Assembly: GCA_963759955.1 (NCBI GenBank)
Contig: CAVXCA010000092.1
Location: 112,334-176,333 of the forward strand
Direction: 5' to 3'
Origin: Roseiarcus sp963759955
GTDB taxonomy: Bacteria; Pseudomonadota; Alphaproteobacteria; Rhizobiales; Beijerinckiaceae
Length of the DNA: 64,000 nt
The notes below the pieces were generated by a model. It was given only the letters and a program-made list of their open reading frames with translations, ran no database searches and was not told the DNA's origin. Each line of letters starts with the position of its first letter. The stretch's first letter is position 1. The position numbers were made by a program, and so were the translations under genes. Below, piece after piece: positions 36,491-44,935 of the stretch.

Positions 36491-37132
36491 ATGTCCACAA
36501 GGATGACGATCGACGCCGACGACGTGCTGTTGATCATCGACGTCCAGAACGATTTTCTTCCTGGCGGGACCTTGCCGGTCCCCGGGGGCGATGCGATCGT
36601 GCCGCTGGTCAATCGCCTGGCGAGAACGTTCGTCCACGTCGTCGTCACCCAGGACTGGCACCCGCAAGGCCACGCCTCCTTCGCCTCATCGCACGAAGGC
36701 GCCAAGCCGTTCGACGTGGTCAAGTTGCCTTACGGCGAGCAGACGCTGTGGCCGGACCATTGCGTGCAAGGCGCGCCGGGCGCGGCGCTGCACGAAGCGC
36801 TCGACGTCGATGCGGCGTTCCTGATCCTTCGCAAGGGCGTCAACGCCCAGGTCGATTCCTATTCCGCGTTCGCCGAAGCCGACCGCAAGACGACGACCGG
36901 ACTCGCGGCTTTGCTCAAGGCGAGGGGCGCGCGCCGGGTGTTCGCTTGCGGTCTCGCCACCGATTACTGCGTCGCCTATTCCGCGCTCGACGCGCGCGCC
37001 GCCGGCTTCGAGACCTTCGTCATCGACGACGCCTGCCGAGCGATCGACGCCGGCGGTTCGCTGGAGGCCGCATGGGCCAAGATGAACGCCGCGGAAGTGT
37101 GGCGGATCCAGGCGCACGAGATCTTGGGGTAG
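36491..37132 (+). CDS. pncA: Nicotinamidase/pyrazinamidase
   Basis: 213 residues. Isochorismatase-fold hydrolase turning nicotinamide into nicotinate in NAD salvage. Catalytic triad Asp17 (LLIIDVQNDF), Lys115 (LRKGVN) and Cys160 (ATDYCVAYSA); metal ligands Asp55, His57 and His61 in TQDWHPQGH; substrate loop LWPDHCVQG. All invariant residues are present, so it should be active. Three bases after the membrane-protein gene, so probably co-transcribed. Confidence 0.93.
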   Translation: MSTRMTIDADDVLLIIDVQNDFLPGGTLPVPGGDAIVPLVNRLARTFVHVVVTQDWHPQGHASFASSHEGAKPFDVVKLPYGEQTLWPDHCVQGAPGAALHEALDVDAAFLILRKGVNAQVDSYSAFAEADRKTTTGLAALLKARGARRVFACGLATDYCVAYSALDARAAGFETFVIDDACRAIDAGGSLEAAWAKMNAAEVWRIQAHEILG

Positions 37133-37234
37133 GGCGGGTTGTCGCGGCGCCATGTCTCCTTTACCCCTGCTTAACCCTCCCGGTTCCATGACTGATTTCA
37201 GCCTCTCCAAACGTCAGACGCGCGCCGCTTCCGC

Positions 37235-37928
37235 ATGATCACGCTTTATCATCATCCGTTCTGCCCGCATTCGCGTTTCGTAAGGCTGGCGCTCGGCGAG
37301 TACGGCATCGAGCCGGCGTTGATCGAGGAGCGGCCGTGGGAGCGGCGGCGCGATTTCCTCCTGCTCAGCGCCGAGGGCGCGACGCCCGTCATGGTCGAGG
37401 ACAGCGCGCCGAGCGTGCCCGGCGCCGCGGTCATCGCCGAATACCTCGACGAAACGCGCGGCCTTGGGCTCGGCGATCGGCGCCTGATGCCCGACGATCC
37501 GCTCGGCCGCGCCGAGGTGCGGCGCCTGATGCGCTGGTTCAACGTCAAGTTCTTCGCCGAATCGAGCGAACTGCTGGTGACGGAGAAAATCTACAAGCGC
37601 TTCATGTCGGCCAAGCAGGGCGGCGGCGGGCCGGACATGGCGGCGGTGCGCGCCGGGCGCGCCAATTTGCGCTATCATTTGCACTACATCGGGCACCTCA
37701 TCGGCGCCCGCAACTGGCTCGCGGGCGAACGGCTGAGCTACGCCGATCTGGCGGCGGCGGCGCATCTCTCCTGCGTCGACTATCTCGGCGACGCGCCGTG
37801 GGACGAGAGCGAGACGGCCAAGGCATGGTACGCGCGGATCAAATCCCGTCCCTCGTTCCGCCCGCTGCTCAGCGAGCGGCTGGCCGGGCATGGTGGCGAG
37901 CCCGACCTACGCCGATCTCGACTTCTGA
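37235..37928 (+). pseudogene. fzlA: GST-fold protein, FzlA-like, frameshifted at the end
   Basis: Thioredoxin-fold plus helical GST domain: MITLYHHPFCPHSRFVRLALGEYGI, GATPVMVED, RNWLAGERLSYADLAAAAHLS, AWYARIKSRPSFRPLLSERLAG. This pattern belongs to the FtsZ-binding GST homologue FzlA of alphaproteobacteria, a divisome protein, usually next to queG. One extra G in the run at 37886-37888 shifts the frame; without it the protein ends MVASPTYADLDF with TGA at 37926-37928, the usual tail. As written the frame runs on into queG and makes a false 606-residue fusion. Most of the protein is unaffected. Confidence 0.8.
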
Positions 37929-39055
37929 GCGATCTCAAAGCCAAGGCGCGCGAACTCGGCTTCGACGCCTGCCGCGTCGCGGCGCCGAGCCTGCCGATGG
38001 GAGCGCGCGAGAACCTCGCCGCGTGGCTCGCCGCCGGCGCTGAGGGCGACATGGCCTGGATGGCCGAGACTTTCGCGCGCCGCGCTGATCCCAAAGTGTT
38101 GTGGCCCGAAGCGCGCAGCGTCGTCATGCTGGCGATGAACTACGGACCGGCCGTCGATCCGCTCGAAGCGCTGCGCCACAGGAGCTGCGGCGCGATCTCG
38201 GTCTACGCGCGCCATCGCGACTATCACGACGTGATCAAGGGTCGGCTGAAGACGCTGGCGGCATGGCTCGTCGCGAACGCGCAGCCCGAGAAGCCGCAAG
38301 TCAAGGTCTTCGTCGACACCGCGCCGGTGATGGAGAAGCCGCTCGCCGCCGCAGCGGGCCTCGGCTGGCAGGGCAAGCACACCAATCTCGTCAGCCGCCA
38401 GTTCGGCTCCTGGCTGTTTCTCGGCGCGATCTTCACCGATCTGGCGCTTCCCCCCGACGCGGCCGAGAGCGATCATTGCGGGGTCTGCCGCGCCTGCCTC
38501 GACGTCTGCCCGACGCGCGCCTTCTCGGCGCCCTATCGGCTCGACGCGCGCCGCTGCGTCTCCTATCTCACGATCGAGCACAAGGGGACGATCGCGCCGG
38601 ACTTACGCGGCGCGATCGGCAATCGCATCTACGGCTGCGACGATTGCCTGGCGGTCTGTCCGTGGAACAAGTTCGCGCGTGAGGGGCGCGAAGCCAAGCT
38701 CGCAGCGCGCGAGGATCTCGCCGCCCCGCCGCTCGCCGAACTCGCCGCGCTCGACGAGCCGGGCTTCCGGCGCCGCTTCGCCGGCGGGCCGATCAAGCGA
38801 ATCGGCCACGCGCGGTTCCTGCGCAACGTGATGATCGCGGTCGGCAATTCCGGCGATCGCGCCCTGATCGGGGCGGCGCGGGCTCAGCTTACGGCGCAGT
38901 CGCCGCTGGTGCGCGCAATGGCGATCTGGGCGCTCGCCCGACTTTGCTCGGGCGAGGAGTTTTCTGCCCTGGCTGACGCCTACGCCGAGGCGGAACGCGA
39001 TGCGGCCGTCGTGTGGGAGTGGCGGGCGCCCCTCGCCGCCCCGCCGAAGCGTTAG
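37925..39055 (+). CDS. queG: Epoxyqueuosine reductase QueG
   Basis: About 376 residues. Reduces epoxyqueuosine to queuosine in tRNA using cobalamin and two 4Fe-4S clusters. Seen: KARELGFDACRVA, RSVVMLAMNY, VDTAPVMEKPLAAAAGLGW, GKHTNLVSRQFGSWLFLGAI, the ferredoxin-like CGVCRACLDVCPTRAF, and YGCDDCLAVCPWN; a HEAT-like tail follows. No ATG, GTG or TTG exists at the usual start; CTG at 37925 overlaps the fzlA TGA and is the best candidate, so the exact start is uncertain. Cobalamin dependence fits with cobQ in the window. Confidence 0.88.
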   Translation: MSDLKAKARELGFDACRVAAPSLPMGARENLAAWLAAGAEGDMAWMAETFARRADPKVLWPEARSVVMLAMNYGPAVDPLEALRHRSCGAISVYARHRDYHDVIKGRLKTLAAWLVANAQPEKPQVKVFVDTAPVMEKPLAAAAGLGWQGKHTNLVSRQFGSWLFLGAIFTDLALPPDAAESDHCGVCRACLDVCPTRAFSAPYRLDARRCVSYLTIEHKGTIAPDLRGAIGNRIYGCDDCLAVCPWNKFAREGREAKLAAREDLAAPPLAELAALDEPGFRRRFAGGPIKRIGHARFLRNVMIAVGNSGDRALIGAARAQLTAQSPLVRAMAIWALARLCSGEEFSALADAYAEAERDAAVVWEWRAPLAAPPKR

Positions 39056-39130
39056 AGCCTCGGGCGGAGCGGGCGATTCGTATAGTTACGCGGGGAACAG
39101 CCTCGGTTCGGAGCGGAGCGAGCCGACGCT

Positions 39131-39319
39131 TCAGTGCGTCAGTACGCGCTCGGATTCGTGCTTGAGTTTTTCGATTTCGTCTTTGAGTTGGAGTTTCTTG
39201 CGCTTCAGTTCGTGGAGTTTCAAATCGTCCGCAGACGGGTGCGCTTCTTCTGAGGCGATCGCGATTTCGATCGACTGATGACGACGCACAAGTTCCGTCA
39301 AATGCGACTCGAGGGACAT
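39131..39319 (-). CDS. DUF465 family small coiled-coil protein (copy 1)
   Basis: 62 residues from ATG 39319, with AAGGGAG upstream. Charged helices: LVRRHQSIEIAIASEEAHPSADDL then ELKRKKLQLKDEIEKL, the short antiparallel coiled coil of DUF465. Function unknown in the family. Divergent from a second member at 39560, 240 bases away. Confidence 0.85.
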   Translation of the reverse strand: MSLESHLTELVRRHQSIEIAIASEEAHPSADDLKLHELKRKKLQLKDEIEKLKHESERVLTH

Positions 39320-39559
39320 TGGCAAACTCCCTTTCCTTCTCGACGAAGAAATTGTGACACATCGCCCACCGCTTGCAAGAGCGAAATTTTGCGCCGGCCG
39401 ATCGATTCATCCCCCCTTCTTGACAGTATTTTAAAGGCTCTGCGGGCCGAAGCCGGCGTCCGTCGAGTCGGCCTTGCGAACTCGTCGCCGGACTCGCATA
39501 TTCGCCGCGGCGGCGTTCGCGAGGGGCCGGAGCCGCGGCTGATTCGGGCGAAATGGAGC

Positions 39560-39781
39560 ATGGCGCCAGAGAATTTGAGCGAGGAAGAGCGCGCCGTTCT
39601 GGCGAATCAATTGGAGCGGTTGCGCGAAGAGCACCGCGACCTCGACGCCGCCATCGAAGCGTTGCGCGACGCCGGGCAGGGCGATCAATTGCAGTTGCAA
39701 CGGCTTAAGAAGCGCAAGCTCCTGTTGCGCGACAGATTGACGCAGCTCGAGGACGCGCTGACCCCCGACATCATCGCGTGA
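39560..39781 (+). CDS. DUF465 family small coiled-coil protein (copy 2)
   Basis: 73 residues from ATG 39560. LREEHRDLDAAIEALRDAGQGDQLQLQRLKKRKLLLRDRLTQLE-like pattern (two amphipathic helices with a Gln/Arg/Lys-rich second helix) matches DUF465. It shares the helix layout of the divergent copy but only part of its sequence, so this is an old duplication. The open frame extends upstream to 39278 but only from this ATG is it conserved-looking. Confidence 0.85.
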   Translation: MAPENLSEEERAVLANQLERLREEHRDLDAAIEALRDAGQGDQLQLQRLKKRKLLLRDRLTQLEDALTPDIIA

Positions 39782-39830
39782 GGGGCGCCGCGGGCGGCGG
39801 CGCCCGTTTTCGGGGCACGACTCAGCGTTT

Positions 39831-40316
39831 TCAATCCCTTGCGTGACGATTTTCCGCCGCCTCGGTCGGCGCGGGCAGGGCGAGCGGGGGCGTGGGAGCG
39901 GGGAGCGACCCAGTTGCGGCCGCGCCCGCGCTGGCTTGCGCGCGCGCAAAGCCGTGATAGCGGTCGAGTTCGCCGACGATGCGCAGCACGCGGTCGAGGG
40001 CCTTCAGGTCGCCCTCCATCATCGCCGTGTGCGCGACCATCATCGCGTCGCCGAGGCGCCCGATCTGCAACTGTACGAAGCCGGCCGGCGGATCGATATC
40101 GCGCCGCTCCAACATCTCCTGAACGAGCTCGCGCGCCCGTCTGACCGAAAGCCCCTCCTGCAACGCGATCTCGGCGACCGGCACGCCCGCCTTGAGCAGG
40201 TTGAACAGCCGCAGATTGCGCTCCGCCTTCGCCCGCCGCGCCTCGATGCGGCCGACGCGCATGCGGGTGGCGGGGCGATTAGCTTCGGGATCGGGCTTGG
40301 CGGCTTTCTTGGACAA
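39831..40316 (-). CDS. Small hypothetical protein with a helix-turn-helix-like region
   Basis: 161 residues from TTG 40316; an in-frame ATG at 40262 is an alternative. A basic N-terminal segment (RIEARRAKAERNLRLFNLLKAG) is followed by VPVAEIALQEGLSVRRARELVQEML, which looks like a helix-turn-helix. An amphipathic helical region follows, then a Pro/Ala-rich tail. Resembles small DNA-binding or terminase-small-subunit-like proteins but no family is certain. Next to a lower-GC island. Confidence 0.55.
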   Translation of the reverse strand: MSKKAAKPDPEANRPATRMRVGRIEARRAKAERNLRLFNLLKAGVPVAEIALQEGLSVRRARELVQEMLERRDIDPPAGFVQLQIGRLGDAMMVAHTAMMEGDLKALDRVLRIVGELDRYHGFARAQASAGAAATGSLPAPTPPLALPAPTEAAENRHARD

Positions 40317-40653
40317 GGGGGCGGCTCCGACGGTGGCGAGGCGGACGGCTGTCAGGATAGCAGGAATTGCGATTTTCAGAAAGACATTGTTGAATGGCGT
40401 TGATATTCCGAAGGAATTGGGGTCTCTATGGCCGCGTCGTAACCAGGGTGGATTTCGGGGCGGCGGAATTGCAGAAGCGACCGCTGGTCGCCTCCGGCGC
40501 GAAGTGCCTCGTTCGGCGTATGTCGAGGCGGGCGAAGTTCACCGCAAATCGCGGAATTCGCGCTCCGGGCACTTGGAACCGAAGGGAGCGGCCTTTACCA
40601 ACAGACAGTGACGGGGGCGCCTTCAGGGCGGTCGAATTGGGGATTGAGCGGTA
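40317..40653. other. Left boundary of the lower-GC island
   Basis: 337 bases with no supported gene. An ORF at 40394-40654 lacks conserved pattern and a ribosome site. GC drops toward 40600. The promoter for the island operon should lie here. No direct repeats, tRNA or integrase are seen at this edge. Confidence 0.5.
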
Positions 40654-42822
40654 ATGGCGCGTGTTCAATTCACGATCGAAAAAGACCCGAGGGTGCTGTT
40701 GGAATTGCTTCCGCAAATTCTGGCGCTCGCCGATTCGGAGAAGGAAGCGCTTGGCTTTTTGCCAGAAGTCGCGCTGCGTGACGCGGTCATCCGTCAACGT
40801 CTTTTTGTTGTAACCGTGGATCACGACGGTGTGCATCAAGTCGCTGGATACTTGCTCAACAGCGGTGTCTTTCCGCATGCGAAGATTCAGCAAATTGCGA
40901 CGCATCCAAATTATCGGAAGTTGGGCGTTGCCTCCGCCCTCGTGAAGAGCCTCATTGCCGATTTGGAACGCGTCGGCTTCATGACGATTAAGGCCGAAGT
41001 CGCGTCCGACTTGAAAGGACCGTTGGAGTTCTATGCGAAAAGTGGGTTTGCGGCCGTTCGGAATCGGGCAGGTGGACATGCTCGAAATCGGACCATCATT
41101 GTTCACGTCCGGCAACTTGACACGGACAGCCTGTTCTCGATTGCGCCGAGAAGCACAGACCTTGAAATCGATTTTGGCATTCGCCGACGCAGCGCGGGCG
41201 ACGCCCCATTCTTCGCCTTCGACCTAAACGTCTATTTCGACCTTGTTAAAGACCGGACAAACTCGGACAAGGCACGCAAGCTCTTCGGTGCAGCGCTCTC
41301 GCACCATATCCGATTGGCGGTTGCGGACGAATTCGTGACCGAACTTCGAGGCACCTCAATCCAGATCGACGCCGATCCTGTGCTCCAAATGGCGCTACAA
41401 CTGCCTCGCCTTCCAAAGGTCGATCGAACGGAATTGGATGCGGTGGCTGCGCAAGTGCATGATTTGGTCTTCTTAAAGCCTCGCGCGAAAAAGGCGGGGT
41501 CCCGACAATCGTTGAGCGACGCCCGCCATTTAGCCCACGCGGCGCTTTCGCGCGCATCCGCCTTCATCACGCGCGATGGTCCAATTCTCGCCGCGCGCCA
41601 TACCCTTCTTTCGACGATAGGTATCGACGTCGCCACGCTCGATGAGTTCGTAGCACTCCTTCCTCGCGAGCCTTTGACAACGAGCGCCCCGCCCGTTCAA
41701 GGAAACGGTTTCGAGTGCGGGGCGCTGTCCGCCTCGGAACTGTCGCGCTATCTAGCCGACGCAGGAATGCCTGCCGCCCTGATAACCGAAATGAGCACCG
41801 ACGGCGATAACGAGGTCCAAGTTCTCCGTGAAGCGATCCGCGAAATCGACCGGATTGTTGCGGTTGGCGTGATCAAAATTCCCAGGGGAATGGAACCGGT
41901 TGCGCGTTTGTTAGTGCACGTTCATCCGGATCATTTTGATTGCGATATGTTCGCCGACTTCCTGCTTGATACCCTCACACGCCATGCTTGCTCGGAAGTG
42001 GCGACAACCATTGAGCTAATCCATTTGCCTGGGCAATCCTCGACCAACAGCCTTGCGGCCGCGCGGGGGTTCTTTAGAAACGGCTCAAGCGGCAATCATA
42101 TGAAAGTTGCGTTTGGCCGGCCTCTGACCCCGGAAAACTGGACGAGCTCGGTTCAAGAAATTCGCCGTCGCACAGGTTTGATGCTTCCCGCTCAAGTGCC
42201 GAAAATGGGGGCCACTCCGCCCGAGCTATCGATCACAAAACCGGCGAAAAAGGTTGTCACTGTTGGCGCTGGCAAGCTCGAAGATATCTTGAGCCCCACC
42301 ATTTTCATCTGGCCGGGACGTGATGGCGTTATCGTTCCGATCACCCGCGCTTATGCGGACGATCTCTTGGGAACAAGCGAGCAAACGACCTTCCCCTTTA
42401 TCGCGAACCGCGATGCCGCGTTTCTTTCGCGACGCGCCTATGTCAACACGCCGCGCACTGCGAAAGTGATGCGGCCGGACAGCCCGATTCTGTTCTATGA
42501 GTCGAAGCGACAGGGCGGTGGACGCGGTGCGGTTGTCGCCGTTGCGAGGATCGTCAATTCCGTGGTCGTGCGCAAAAGCAACATACCGAACGATGGACGG
42601 CGGCGCTTGGTGGTCGATGACGTCGAGTCGTTATCAGCGTCGGAAGACGTGCTTCTAACGACATTCGACAATCTCTTTGTTTTCCCGCAGCCCGTTTCAA
42701 TCAAGAAACTGCGGGACATCGATGCGATTGGCCGCGCGAACCTCATATCTGCCGTCTCGCTATCCAGTGAGAAAATCACAACAATTCTCACTGTAGGGTG
42801 GCCCTATGGCAAAGGCGATTGA
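40654..42822 (+). CDS. Multidomain GNAT-PIN-PUA-like protein
   Basis: 722 residues. Domain 1 (about 1-155) is a GNAT acetyltransferase: IQQIATHPNYRKLGVASALV (78-97) holds the acetyl-CoA motif RKLGVA. Domain 2 (about 183-335) is a PIN ribonuclease: AFDLNVYFD (Asp190), EFVTEL (Glu226/Glu230), SDARHLAHA (Asp289) and TRDG (Asp308) keep the four acidic residues, so it could be active. Domain 3 (about 355-510) is degenerate GNAT-like. Domain 4 (about 545-722) resembles PUA/EVE/ASCH-type RNA-binding folds, with ILFYESKRQGGGRGAVVAVARI. GC is lower than in its neighbours. It overlaps the ASCH gene by 17 bases. Function of the assembly is unknown. Confidence 0.8.
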   Translation: MARVQFTIEKDPRVLLELLPQILALADSEKEALGFLPEVALRDAVIRQRLFVVTVDHDGVHQVAGYLLNSGVFPHAKIQQIATHPNYRKLGVASALVKSLIADLERVGFMTIKAEVASDLKGPLEFYAKSGFAAVRNRAGGHARNRTIIVHVRQLDTDSLFSIAPRSTDLEIDFGIRRRSAGDAPFFAFDLNVYFDLVKDRTNSDKARKLFGAALSHHIRLAVADEFVTELRGTSIQIDADPVLQMALQLPRLPKVDRTELDAVAAQVHDLVFLKPRAKKAGSRQSLSDARHLAHAALSRASAFITRDGPILAARHTLLSTIGIDVATLDEFVALLPREPLTTSAPPVQGNGFECGALSASELSRYLADAGMPAALITEMSTDGDNEVQVLREAIREIDRIVAVGVIKIPRGMEPVARLLVHVHPDHFDCDMFADFLLDTLTRHACSEVATTIELIHLPGQSSTNSLAAARGFFRNGSSGNHMKVAFGRPLTPENWTSSVQEIRRRTGLMLPAQVPKMGATPPELSITKPAKKVVTVGAGKLEDILSPTIFIWPGRDGVIVPITRAYADDLLGTSEQTTFPFIANRDAAFLSRRAYVNTPRTAKVMRPDSPILFYESKRQGGGRGAVVAVARIVNSVVVRKSNIPNDGRRRLVVDDVESLSASEDVLLTTFDNLFVFPQPVSIKKLRDIDAIGRANLISAVSLSSEKITTILTVGWPYGKGD

Positions 42823-43270
42823 AGCTATTATTTCGATTCGGCCAATTTTCGCCGAGGCCATATTGTCGGGGCTAAAGACAGTCGAACTTCGCCGCCGGAT
42901 ACCTCCAATCGAAATCGGTACCCGGCTCTGGATTTATGCGACACGTCCGGTTGCCGCTGTTATCGGATCGGCTATTGTAGATCATATAATTCGGGGGACA
43001 CCAGAGTATGTATGGGAGTCATGTGCCCTTCGGGCCGGTATCGGGCGACGTGATTATGATGCCTACTTCGGCGGAGCCGGTGAAGCAATCGGCCTGGCGC
43101 TGACGAAAGTGCGCCGCGCCAATCCGATAAAGATGGAGCAACTTCGATCAGTCCGGAACGGCTTTCACCCACCGCAGGTGATTGCGAAACTGACCCTCGC
43201 AGAAGCCGTCTCACTGAAAGCGCTCGCTCGCGAAGCGAAACAAAACGATGCAGAGAGCGCTCGACGTTGA
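42806..43270 (+). CDS. ASCH-domain protein
   Basis: 154 residues. N-terminal ASCH (PUA-like) fold: SIRPIFAEAILSGLKTVELRRR contains the G-x-K-x-x-E-x-R signature, then TRLWIYATRPVAAVIGSAIV and a C-terminal alpha/beta part. ASCH domains bind RNA or modified nucleosides, and some members (YqfB) hydrolyse N4-acetylcytidine. Its ATG lies inside the end of the GNAT-PIN gene, so the two are translationally coupled and likely act together. A possible reading is acetylation by the first protein and recognition or reversal by this one. Confidence 0.78.
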   Translation: MAKAIEAIISIRPIFAEAILSGLKTVELRRRIPPIEIGTRLWIYATRPVAAVIGSAIVDHIIRGTPEYVWESCALRAGIGRRDYDAYFGGAGEAIGLALTKVRRANPIKMEQLRSVRNGFHPPQVIAKLTLAEAVSLKALAREAKQNDAESARR

Positions 43271-43705
43271 GACAATGCGCCTTAATCTACTACAGCTCGG
43301 TCCACGGTGCCGGTGCTCAAGGTCCTCAATCGGAACCGGCCACGTCGCCCCGTCGCCGTCAAGCGGCTGCGCCGCTCCTACGCTTCGCTTCGGTCGCTGC
43401 GCGATGACTGCGCCGGGCCGGCGTGGCAAGGGGCTATCAAGTCGCGTTGCTAACGAAAAGCGGCCCCTGGGGGCCGCTTTCGCTCAGCAACACGACTTGC
43501 GAACCAAACGCCAGCGCCGCGCGCAGCGGTCAAGGGTCGCGTCAGCGACCGCGAAGCGCCGTGACTTGACGGCGAGCGCGGCGATAGCGCCAGCGACCTC
43601 GCGGCAAAATGAACGCGCGCGCAATTGCCGCACGTCCGGTCTTCATTGTAACAGGCGGACCTTGGCGCCCATGCGAAAGCGCCCGACGCCAGCGCGGAGA
43701 CGATC
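43271..43705. other. Intergenic stretch at the right edge of the island
   Basis: 435 bases. The only clear structure is the long hairpin at 43439-43498. Otherwise no gene: open frames here lack conserved pattern. Confidence 0.5.
43439..43498. terminator. Long hairpin, possible terminator of the ASCH operon
   Basis: Perfect 11-base arms AAAGCGGCCCC and GGGGCCGCTTT (43457-43467 and 43470-43480) are extended by imperfect arms (AAGTCG...GTTGCT with AGCAAC...CGACTT) to about 29 bases each. Downstream it lacks a strong T run. Could be a terminator or a palindromic element. Confidence 0.55.
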
Positions 43706-43945
43706 GTGACGCAACCCAACGAGCCGCCGGCCGAGCCGGTCCGCGGGCCGCTGCAGTCGGGCGAGCCCGGACACGAGGAGAACCGCGACTTCGCCAACAT
43801 CGCCGCCTTGGTCTTCGTCGTCGTGCTGGAGCTCGGCGCTTTCTGGCTGTTCAAGGAGATCCAGCGCCACAACGAAATTCTGAACTGCGTCGCCTCGGGC
43901 CGGCGCAATTGCGTCGACATCGTCCATCCCGACGTGCCGCCTTGA
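43706..43945 (+). CDS. Small single-pass membrane protein
   Basis: 79 residues from GTG 43706. A charged N-terminus is followed by one hydrophobic helix (IAALVFVVVLELGAFWLF, about 32-49) and a short tail with two Cys (LNCVASGRRNCVD). No family recognised. Confidence 0.55.
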   Translation: MTQPNEPPAEPVRGPLQSGEPGHEENRDFANIAALVFVVVLELGAFWLFKEIQRHNEILNCVASGRRNCVDIVHPDVPP

Positions 43946-44045
43946 GCGGTATGAAAGTGATATAAGTCAGCTACGCCAATGTGTTGAACGCGACATCCAA
44001 CTCTTTTGTAGAGGGCTGAATTCGCCGCCGCGCAGGAGCCGCGCC

Positions 44046-44255
44046 ATGCCGTACCGCGTCAACGCCGACCTGCCGCCCTCGGTGCGCGGCCATCTGCCCG
44101 AGCACGCGCAGGACATCTATCGCGAGGCGTTCAACCACGCCTTCGCCGCCCACGCGGGCGATCCGCGCCAGGAGGAGGCGGCCCACCGCATCGCCTGGGC
44201 GGCGGTCAAGCGCCGCTACGAGAAGGTCGGCGACTTCTGGGGGGAACGGGGCTGA
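44046..44255 (+). CDS. ChaB family protein
   Basis: 69 residues. LPPSVRGHLPEHAQDIYREAFNHAF followed by HRIAWAAVKRRYEK is the ChaB fold, a small helical protein linked in Enterobacteria to the ChaA cation antiporter. No transporter is next to it here. Function unproven. Confidence 0.88.
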   Translation: MPYRVNADLPPSVRGHLPEHAQDIYREAFNHAFAAHAGDPRQEEAAHRIAWAAVKRRYEKVGDFWGERG

Positions 44256-44385
44256 CGCGACCGGGGCTGGGATTGTGCGACCCGCTGAAACGATGGAGAT
44301 TGAGGCCAAAGCCGGACAATATCGCGAGAACGTCGTCCTCGCGCGCTCAGTATGAATTTCGTCGCAACGAGGGGAAGGGCGGCCG

Positions 44386-44808
44386 ATGCGGATCGCTGCG
44401 CAAAACTCAAGCGCGTTGGCATTTTGGCTCGCTGCGGCGATGAGCTGCGCGCTGGCGCCGGCCGGGCATGCCGCCGCGCCGTCGCGATTGCCGATCGCGA
44501 TCGGCGACTATTTCTCGGATTCCGCCGACGATTGCGGCGGTCCCGCCGCGTTGGCGTGGAACGGCAAGGCGTTTCTCGCCGATTACGTCTATATCGACAA
44601 TATAATTTCCATAAACAAGATCGGCGAAAATCGATACGAGGTCGTGTCCCGTACCAAGACCAAAGACGAAAACACACAAAAGTATGGATACGTGTGGCGC
44701 GCGAGGATCGACGTCGGCGACAACGGGCAGTTTGTTTTCAATCAATACGCGGACAAAGAGAAATACACGCCCGAGGAAGCGCGCACTTATCATCTATGCC
44801 CCAAGTGA
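44386..44808 (+). CDS. Secreted hypothetical protein
   Basis: 140 residues with a signal peptide (LAFWLAAAMSCALAPAGHAA). The mature part (FSDSADDCGG and a C-terminal YHLCPK) has two Cys that could form a disulfide. Its codons are less GC-biased than its neighbours in the middle (CGAAAACACACAAAAG). No family recognised. Confidence 0.6.
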   Translation: MRIAAQNSSALAFWLAAAMSCALAPAGHAAAPSRLPIAIGDYFSDSADDCGGPAALAWNGKAFLADYVYIDNIISINKIGENRYEVVSRTKTKDENTQKYGYVWRARIDVGDNGQFVFNQYADKEKYTPEEARTYHLCPK

Positions 44809-44935
44809 GGACGCCTGTTCGAGCGGTTCCGAACGAATCGCCGCGTCTCGACATCCGCTCCGCCTTGCGCGCCGCGCGGCGTTGCTTTAACGCAGCGCGC
44901 ATGCTCCCGAGCTTTTTCGTTTTCAGCAGGCGCCC

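Noticed and set aside
37235..39055. A natural GST-QueG fusion protein
   Set aside because: The FzlA tail YADLDF followed by TGA is found one base out of frame, so this is two genes joined by one extra G.
40394..40654. 86-residue ORF before the GNAT-PIN gene
   Set aside because: No ribosome site, no conserved pattern, poor codon bias.
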